A program made the position numbers and the translations under genes. Positions 1 to 4,258 of a stretch of 6,483 nt of DNA are shown piece by piece (positions within the stretch are counted from its first letter, which is position 1; every line of letters begins with the position of its first letter). The notes beneath the pieces are model-generated. The model saw only the letters and a list, made by a program, of their open reading frames with translations, had not been told where the DNA came from and did not search any database. This stretch comes from Bacteroidota bacterium (lineage in GTDB: Bacteria; Bacteroidota; Kryptoniia; Kryptoniales; JAKASW01): assembly GCA_021796055.1 (NCBI GenBank), contig JAJYOS010000389.1:1-6483 (forward strand). The letters run 5' to 3'.

Positions 1-313
1 GAAAATAGCAGACCACTGCAGATGTAAAGTGTAGGAAGACCTGCACTATCCGCTGGGCAATCGGCGGAAGTTTCTTTGTAATAATGTTAATCGAGAAATG
101 ACGCGATTCCTTCGCAGCGAGTGCCGCGCCGAAAAACCCGACCCATAATACCAAATGCCTCAGGAATACATCAGCCCAGATGATTCCGGTCGACCAGAAT
201 TCTCTCAATATGACCTGAAGGAACGCCAGCACGACTGTTACCGTCAGGAACAGGACGAGGAGCGCGTTCTCAAAAATCCCGAGCGCGTTTTCGATCTTTC
301 TAATGATCTTCAC
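1..313 (-). CDS. dctQ: TRAP transporter small permease, DctQ family (partial, 3' end beyond window)
   Basis: This is the small membrane subunit of a tripartite ATP-independent periplasmic (TRAP) transporter, which sits in the inner membrane with the large DctM subunit. The first 104 codons are visible. A GTG start at 313 overlaps the TGA of dctP by four bases (GTGA), and AAGGAG lies upstream at 325-330 inside dctP. The product has a short basic N-terminus (MKIIRKIENA), a hydrophobic helix at about residues 17-37, and then the DctQ signature at about 46-75: tryptophan and acidic residue (WADVFLRH), a second helix (LVLWVGFFGAALAAKES) and R-H before SIN. A third helix begins near residue 92, where the window ends. 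Family members are usually about 160-180 residues, so roughly 60 residues are missing. No dctM is visible; it would be expected next, off the left edge. Confidence 0.9.
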   Translation of the reverse strand, partial: MKIIRKIENALGIFENALLVLFLTVTVVLAFLQVILREFWSTGIIWADVFLRHLVLWVGFFGAALAAKESRHFSINIITKKLPPIAQRIVQVFLHFTSAVVCYF

Positions 314-1335
314 TTACCCTGATGCTCCTTGTCTGAACGGTACTGAGCCAGGGCGGACTGCACTTCGTCAAGCAGATTCTGTGAATATAACTTTCCGACG
401 AGCATCTGCCGGGCCTCTTCGCCGGTCTTGTAGTACCTGGCAAGAGCCTCCTTGGACTTCGGTTTGGTCAGGATTATCCCTTTGGATTGGAGCGTCTTGA
501 TTGCTTTGTTGTTCTCGATCCTGCTCATCTCAGTCAGCTCTTTGAGATAGATCTGGCCGTTCTTGACGAGTATTTGCTGAAGGTCGGGCGGCAGTTTATC
601 GAAGTATCTCTTCGAAATGAGCACAGCCCCGCTCGCGTTCGCCAGCGGAACATCAAGCATATACTTCACCTGAGTGAACCATTGGAGCGCGATCATCGCC
701 AGCGGCGAGGCATAGACACAGTTTACCATCCCCGTCTGGAGAGCCTGGTTAACATCCGTTACAGAGAGCGGGATCGGAGCTAGATGAAGCACTTTAAACG
801 ACACCTGGGCGATAGGGTCTCCTTCCCACATCCACGCCTTCACGTCGTTCATGTCTTCCACTGTGTAGATCGGCTTCTGTGTGAAAACATAGACGAAGCC
901 CACTTCAGCCCATCCGAGGAAAACGAAGCCGCCGCGCTCGAACGCTTCGCTGAACTGAGGTGTGAACTTCTTGTAGATGTAATTGATTTCGGAAGTATCG
1001 TGGAACAGGAACGGCGTATCCAGAATCCTTTCTTCCGGCGCAATCTCGCCCATTCCGACGCCGGTGAAACCACCCGCCTGGTACTGCCCGATCCTAATCT
1101 TTCTAAGGACATCTTTCTCGTCACCGGCGATGCCTCCCGCATAAAATTTGAACCCGAGGCGTCCGCCGCTTTCCTTCATGACGGCAGCGTTGTACTGTTC
1201 CATGACATTCATCCAGGTGCTTCCGAGCGGAGCGACCGTGGCAAACTTAATCGTGTATTGCTGCGCGGAGGCCGAGAGACTCGTCAGCAGCAGAACCGAC
1301 AACATTACAAATAAACCCTTTGCAGTCTTTGACAT
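310..1335 (-). CDS. dctP: TRAP transporter substrate-binding protein, DctP family
   Basis: This is the periplasmic solute receptor (341 aa) that delivers ligand to the DctQ/DctM membrane subunits. A Sec signal peptide covers residues 1-24 (basic MSKTAK, hydrophobic core, SASA-QQ cleavage). The mature protein starts with YTIKFATVAPLGSTW, the usual first strand and ligand-contact loop. Other family blocks are the GEIAPEERILDTPFLF region (97-111), the hinge region WMWEGDPIAQ (168-177), and DVNQALQTGMVNCVYASP (194-211). The ATG at 1335 was chosen because GAAAGG lies six bases upstream and the signal peptide starts there; an in-frame GTG at 1359 would add eight residues inside tatT with no ribosome site. 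The arginine that binds ligand carboxylate in classical DctP/SiaP proteins is expected after the KGLK-like segment near 167, but the sequence reads KAWMWEG. The ligand therefore may not be a simple carboxylate. The gene lies 10 nt after tatT. Confidence 0.93.
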   Translation of the reverse strand: MSKTAKGLFVMLSVLLLTSLSASAQQYTIKFATVAPLGSTWMNVMEQYNAAVMKESGGRLGFKFYAGGIAGDEKDVLRKIRIGQYQAGGFTGVGMGEIAPEERILDTPFLFHDTSEINYIYKKFTPQFSEAFERGGFVFLGWAEVGFVYVFTQKPIYTVEDMNDVKAWMWEGDPIAQVSFKVLHLAPIPLSVTDVNQALQTGMVNCVYASPLAMIALQWFTQVKYMLDVPLANASGAVLISKRYFDKLPPDLQQILVKNGQIYLKELTEMSRIENNKAIKTLQSKGIILTKPKSKEALARYYKTGEEARQMLVGKLYSQNLLDEVQSALAQYRSDKEHQGK

Positions 1336-1341
1336 TTTCAA

Positions 1342-1347
1342 CCTTTC
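1342..1347 (-). promoter_or_regulatory. ribosome binding site of dctP
   Basis: On the minus strand this reads GAAAGG and ends six bases before the ATG at 1335. It overlaps the stop codon of tatT (1346-1348), which suggests translational coupling. It decides between the ATG at 1335 and the earlier in-frame GTG at 1359. Confidence 0.6.
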
Positions 1348-2227
1348 AAAAATAATCACTTTCGTGTTTCAACAACTCTTTCGCCTTCTCTTTGGCGATC
1401 TGGTTTGCAAGATTCTCATCCGGAAGGAGATTTTCCGGCGCGTCTATCACCTTGTTGAGGAGCGACACAAACAGCTCCTTGTTCTGGGTCATGACGGCGT
1501 ATGACTTCGCGAAATAATAATAAGTCATGAGGAACTTGCCGTCAGAATAATGGATAGCCTTCTCGAAATTCACCCTTGCGGCTGTCGTATCTCCTCCGAA
1601 CATCGCCGGTAGACTCCCGAGGATGGTTCCGAAGAAAAGATGCGCCCCTCCGTAGAAGTAGGACGGTTCGTATTTCAAGACGAATTTCATCATCGCTTCA
1701 ACCTTCGGCAGGTCTGCCAAAGCATTGACGTTGTCGCGGTTAAGGTTGACGTAATTTCCCCAGGCGTTAGCCGTCCAGAATACGGCGGGAACATCGCTCT
1801 TTCCTAACTTATTCAAAGCTTTGTCGAAGTCAGCAACATCACCATGGAAATGTTTTTTAAAGTCTTCGTTTCTGAATAGAATCCTCAGCCCATAGTCACG
1901 CGCGCGCAGGTAGAAAAGATTTGCGCGGGGTCTCGACGAATCTTGAACGAAGCCGAGCGCATAACTGGTATATCCCTGCGCCCCGAGCAAAAGGAGCTTC
2001 TCGTTGTTCGGCGCCTCGATGATGAGACCGTCGAGAAGCTTCAGGTCGGCCGGTATAGCCTGTGAAGCCAGCTCAAGGTCCGTTTCTCTGTTTATTGCCT
2101 TGAAGCCTCCGTTGATGATTCCGCTCGTCGCCCCGATTGTAAGCGCGGTCAAGCTGCACCCTTGGACAAGGAACGACATCGCGGCGGCAAGAACAGCAAC
2201 GGATACAAACTTTTTCGAACTTGTCAT
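1346..2227 (-). CDS. tatT: TatT-like TRAP transporter-associated TPR lipoprotein
   Basis: This predicted lipoprotein (293 aa) resembles the TatT family, helical TPR-like proteins encoded beside dctP-type genes and first characterised in Treponema pallidum as partners of the substrate-binding protein. The N-terminus has basic residues, a hydrophobic stretch and a lipobox-like VQGC with Cys24 as the lipidation site; Gln at -2 is slightly unusual. The rest is rich in helix-forming repeats. Family-like segments include VFWTANAWGNYVNLNRDN (149-166), LKYEPSYFYGGAHLFFGT (184-201) and GGDTTAARVNFEKAI (211-225), the last a clear TPR-type helix. The ATG at 2227 was chosen over an upstream in-frame start at 2356 because it gives a proper lipoprotein signal, has GGAG ten bases upstream, and does not run into pfkA. 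It probably sits at the periplasmic membrane face and assists ligand loading of DctP; that role comes from the family and is not shown here. Confidence 0.85.
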   Translation of the reverse strand: MTSSKKFVSVAVLAAAMSFLVQGCSLTALTIGATSGIINGGFKAINRETDLELASQAIPADLKLLDGLIIEAPNNEKLLLLGAQGYTSYALGFVQDSSRPRANLFYLRARDYGLRILFRNEDFKKHFHGDVADFDKALNKLGKSDVPAVFWTANAWGNYVNLNRDNVNALADLPKVEAMMKFVLKYEPSYFYGGAHLFFGTILGSLPAMFGGDTTAARVNFEKAIHYSDGKFLMTYYYFAKSYAVMTQNKELFVSLLNKVIDAPENLLPDENLANQIAKEKAKELLKHESDYF

Positions 2228-2251
2228 TAAGAATTTTCTCCGGTCATTTAC

Positions 2252-2277
2252 CGTCGGCTGGAAGAGAATAGCCGACG
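2252..2277 (-). other. intercistronic hairpin between pfkA and tatT
   Basis: A perfect 8-bp inverted repeat (CGTCGGCT / AGCCGACG) encloses a 10-nt loop, in the 58-nt gap between the pfkA stop and the tatT start. In the transcribed (minus) direction no run of U follows, so it is not a canonical intrinsic terminator. It could be a 3'-end stabiliser or processing site that lets pfkA and the transporter genes reach different levels, or a weak attenuator. The structure is seen directly; its function is inferred. Confidence 0.5.
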
Positions 2278-2285
2278 CGCCTCCA

Positions 2286-3257
2286 TCAAATTGAGAGCAC
2301 TTGGGACAATTCAACGAGACTATTGTCCACAGCTTTCTTCTTTTCCCACGTGTCACGCATCGGAGTGAGAACGACGTTACCGTTTATTTCGCCCGCCATC
2401 ACATTTGTTTCACCGTGAAGGAGAGCCTCAACTGCCGCCGATCCCAGTCTCGCTGCCAAAACGCGGTCGCGGGCCGTCGGGCTTCCGCCGCGCTGAATAT
2501 GACCCAAAACAGTGACCCGGTAGTGAAGATGGACGAATTCGCTCATCCTCCTGGCAAGATCTACCGCGCCGCCTTTGAAGCATCCTTCAGCTATAACTAC
2601 AATGCTGCTTCTTTGGCGGCCTCCCGAGGTCAACTTCTGCCGGATCGCCTCAAAGTTCTCTTCAATCTCGGGAATGGCGATGTACTCCGCTCCTCCCGCT
2701 ATGCCCACATCTAAAGCTATGAAACCCGCGTCACGTCCCATTACTTCCACATAGAACACCCTGTCGTGGGCATCCGCAGTATCGCGAATCTTATCGATCG
2801 CTTCAACAGCCGTGTTTATAGCAGTGTCGTAACCGACTGTAAAATCGGTCCCGTACAAGTCGTTGTCAATCGTTCCTGGCACACCGACGGTTGGGATCAT
2901 ATGCTCATCATGGAGCAAAGTCGCTCCTTGGAAAGTGCCATTACCACCAATTGCTACAAGCCCTTCGATCCCTTGAGATTTCAGGTTCGCAGCCGCTTTG
3001 GCCCTCCCCTCGCGAGTCATAAACTCCTGGGAGCGGGCCGTCTTGAGGAGTGTCCCCCCACGCTGGATGATGTTCGAGACTGACCGGGGACCGAGCGGAA
3101 CGAAGTCCCCCTTTATCATGCCGTTGTAACCGTGTTGAATTCCGACAATATCTATTCCGCGATAAGCCGCAGTTCTTACAATCGCTCTTAATGCCGCGTT
3201 CATGCCCGGCGCATCGCCGCCGCTCGTATAAACGCCAATTTTCTTAATTTTACTCAT
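2286..3257 (-). CDS. pfkA: 6-phosphofructokinase (ATP-type, PfkA family)
   Basis: This cytoplasmic glycolytic enzyme phosphorylates fructose 6-phosphate to fructose 1,6-bisphosphate. At 323 aa it has the normal length for short bacterial PfkA. Visible motifs are the nucleotide loop TSGGDAPGMNAA (11-22), GGNGTFQGA (104-112), the catalytic loop GTIDND with Asp131 and Asp133, VMGR (172-175), Glu224-Gly225, and Arg247 plus the substrate site LGHIQRGGSPTARDR (251-265). The Gly after GGN (Gly107) marks an ATP rather than pyrophosphate enzyme, since PPi-dependent forms have Asp there. One oddity is Asn106, where E. coli PfkA has the Mg-ATP residue Asp103. The ATG at 3257 was chosen because AAAGGAG lies just upstream (3261-3267) and the protein then begins like its relatives; an in-frame start at 3290 would add 11 residues and overlap the promoter. 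It heads the minus-strand block, followed after 58 nt by tatT. Confidence 0.96.
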   Translation of the reverse strand: MSKIKKIGVYTSGGDAPGMNAALRAIVRTAAYRGIDIVGIQHGYNGMIKGDFVPLGPRSVSNIIQRGGTLLKTARSQEFMTREGRAKAAANLKSQGIEGLVAIGGNGTFQGATLLHDEHMIPTVGVPGTIDNDLYGTDFTVGYDTAINTAVEAIDKIRDTADAHDRVFYVEVMGRDAGFIALDVGIAGGAEYIAIPEIEENFEAIRQKLTSGGRQRSSIVVIAEGCFKGGAVDLARRMSEFVHLHYRVTVLGHIQRGGSPTARDRVLAARLGSAAVEALLHGETNVMAGEINGNVVLTPMRDTWEKKKAVDNSLVELSQVLSI

Positions 3258-3280
3258 GTTCTCCTTTAAAAAAACGCATA

Positions 3281-3309
3281 AATTTATCATTTATATGAAG
3301 GAAATGCAA
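3281..3309 (-). promoter_or_regulatory. candidate sigma70-like promoter for pfkA and the TRAP genes
   Basis: On the minus strand TTGCAT (3304-3309) and TAAATT (3281-3286) are separated by exactly 17 bases, matching the -35 and -10 boxes of a housekeeping promoter at four of six positions each. The predicted start of transcription near 3274 would leave a short leader carrying a T-rich tract and the AAAGGAG ribosome site (3261-3267) before the ATG at 3257. The region is A/T rich, so chance matches are possible. Confidence 0.45.
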
Positions 3310-3336
3310 TTCAAAGAGGTGTGACCAGCCGCGACT

Positions 3337-3367
3337 TGTAATTTCATTATAATCTGTGTAATCATTA
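3337..3367 (+). promoter_or_regulatory. TATAAT box and flanking TGTAAT repeats upstream of the HAD gene
   Basis: A perfect TATAAT lies at 3348-3353, 33 bases before the ATG at 3387, and could serve as the -10 box of the plus-strand block. No good -35 sequence is found at 16-18 bases. The box is flanked by two copies of TGTAAT (3337-3342 and 3357-3362) that begin 20 bases apart and are followed by TTCATTA and CATTA. Each copy forms a small TAAT-N-ATTA dyad, which could be an operator, although A/T-rich composition makes this weak. Confidence 0.35.
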
Positions 3368-3386
3368 AACTACAAGCGGAACATAA

Positions 3387-3899
3387 ATGCCCACTCTTTC
3401 TGACAAATTGGCTGAAAAACTGAGACGTGTAAAGCTTGTCGCTACCGATCTGGATGGGACTTTGCTCGATGACCGGGGAGAAATCTCAAACGTTACCCGG
3501 CAAGGCGTTCAAAAGCTGACGGAAATCGGGATAAACCTGGCGATAATGACGGGAAGAGCACATTTGTCAGCAGAAAGGATCGCGGACAAACTTGGACTCA
3601 GAACGCCGATCATTTCACTCGATGGCGCTCTCGTGCGCCTTCCGCACGCCGAGGCAAATATTTTCGCGAGTTACGTAAAGCCTTCGACAATAAAGGATGT
3701 GATGGAAGAGGCCGATAAAAGCCTAACAAGCGTCGCCCTCCTCGCGGACGACAGGCTTGTCCGACTCGAATCCGCGGCTACTCTTCCAAGCTACATAGGA
3801 AGCCTAGACCTGGAAAGCGAGATTGTTGAGGATCTCTTTCCTTACGTTGACCGGACGGTCAGAATAATTGCGGGGGGGGAGATAGTCATGAAGCGGTGA
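3387..3899 (+). CDS. Cof-type HAD-superfamily phosphatase, N-terminal part (frame broken)
   Basis: This reading frame (170 aa) holds the first half of a haloacid dehalogenase-type phosphatase of the Cof/YidA group, cytoplasmic enzymes that dephosphorylate sugar phosphates and similar metabolites. HAD motif I is DLDGTLL with nucleophile Asp21 and acid/base Asp23, motif II is IMTGR with Thr55, and the LISLDGA-like segment ISLDGALV (96-103) leads into the C2-type cap domain. The last authentic codons are RIIAGG; the frame then reads EIVMKR and stops. The missing part of the protein, including motifs III and IV, continues in the -1 frame right after a run of eight G (3872-3879). Read through that shift, the joined product would be 290 aa, normal for the family. 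The ATG at 3387 has only a weak upstream site (GCGGAA). The substrate cannot be told from the sequence. Confidence 0.85.
   Translation: MPTLSDKLAEKLRRVKLVATDLDGTLLDDRGEISNVTRQGVQKLTEIGINLAIMTGRAHLSAERIADKLGLRTPIISLDGALVRLPHAEANIFASYVKPSTIKDVMEEADKSLTSVALLADDRLVRLESAATLPSYIGSLDLESEIVEDLFPYVDRTVRIIAGGEIVMKR
3872..3879 (+). other. G8 homopolymer at the frameshift point of the HAD gene
   Basis: Eight consecutive G follow GC of an alanine codon. The N-terminal frame enters the run and stops 20 bases later, while the C-terminal frame is open straight through the run in the -1 register and reads GGGDSHEAVKAIERV. A run of nine or of six G would make one continuous gene. The cause could be a sequencing or assembly indel, a true mutation, slippage-based phase variation, or -1 ribosomal slippage on the G tract. 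Confidence 0.85.
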
Positions 3900-4258
3900 A
3901 GGCGATAGAACGTGTCGCGCTCAGTTTCTTTTCAAAGTTGGAAGCCAGCTTTTACCGCAGTTCATCGCACGAAGGACGGTGGTATCTGGAGATCCGGAAT
4001 AGGAATTGTTCGAAAGCCACCGGCCTTGCACACTTGGAAAAATATTACGGGATCAGCAAGCGTGAGGTGGCAGTTCTCGGAGATTTCAGGAACGATATAG
4101 AGGCTTTTAAGCGCGCGGGGACGGGAATCGCGATGAAGAATGCCGTCCCTGAGTTGAAGGATCAGGCAGACCTCGTTACCGAGTCCAGCAATGATGGCGA
4201 CGGCGCAGCGGAGTTTTTAGAGCTCTTTTATGAAGTTAGAAAAAACGATCGGTACTGA
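3896..4258 (+). CDS. Cof-type HAD-superfamily phosphatase, C-terminal part (frame broken)
   Basis: This frame encodes the second half of the HAD phosphatase that begins at 3387. It contains the end of the cap domain, the motif III lysine in NCSKATGLAHLEKYYGI (Lys40 here, Lys210 in the joined protein) and motif IV LGDFRNDIEAF with Asp63 and Asp67, followed by the typical GTGIAMKNAVPELK segment. It cannot be active alone because the nucleophile is in the other frame. A GTG at 3896 overlaps the upstream TGA as GTGA and could in principle reinitiate translation, but homology continues upstream to the G run at 3872, so this is better read as one interrupted gene. The stop TGA (4256-4258) overlaps the ATG of the following pgpH-like gene by one base, which suggests coupling. 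Confidence 0.85.
   Translation: MKAIERVALSFFSKLEASFYRSSSHEGRWYLEIRNRNCSKATGLAHLEKYYGISKREVAVLGDFRNDIEAFKRAGTGIAMKNAVPELKDQADLVTESSNDGDGAAEFLELFYEVRKNDRY

Noticed and set aside
784..1314. A 176-codon open frame on the plus strand opposite dctP, along with two others at 487-783 and 1148-1504
   Set aside because: They lie antisense to a clearly real dctP/tatT pair, have no recognisable motifs or ribosome sites, and their products are rich in Arg, His and Ser as expected of shadow frames.
1336..1359. GTG start of dctP at 1359
   Set aside because: It would place eight extra residues before a normal signal peptide and has no ribosome site, while the ATG at 1335 has GAAAGG six bases upstream.
2252..2277. 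The pfkA-tatT hairpin as a rho-independent terminator
   Set aside because: On the transcribed strand the stem is followed by GTAAATGACC, not by a U run, and translation of tatT resumes shortly after.
2228..2356. An upstream extension of tatT by 43 codons
   Set aside because: It would overlap the 3' end of pfkA by about 70 bases and bury the lipoprotein signal sequence inside the protein. The ATG at 2227 has GGAG upstream and a proper signal peptide.
2301..2714. A 137-codon plus-strand frame opposite pfkA, and a further one at 2766-3083
   Set aside because: Both are antisense to a highly conserved enzyme gene and show no protein family features.
3912..4100. A 62-codon plus-strand frame inside the C-terminal HAD part
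   Set aside because: It is a third-frame shadow; the HAD motifs III and IV are read in the frame that ends at 4258.
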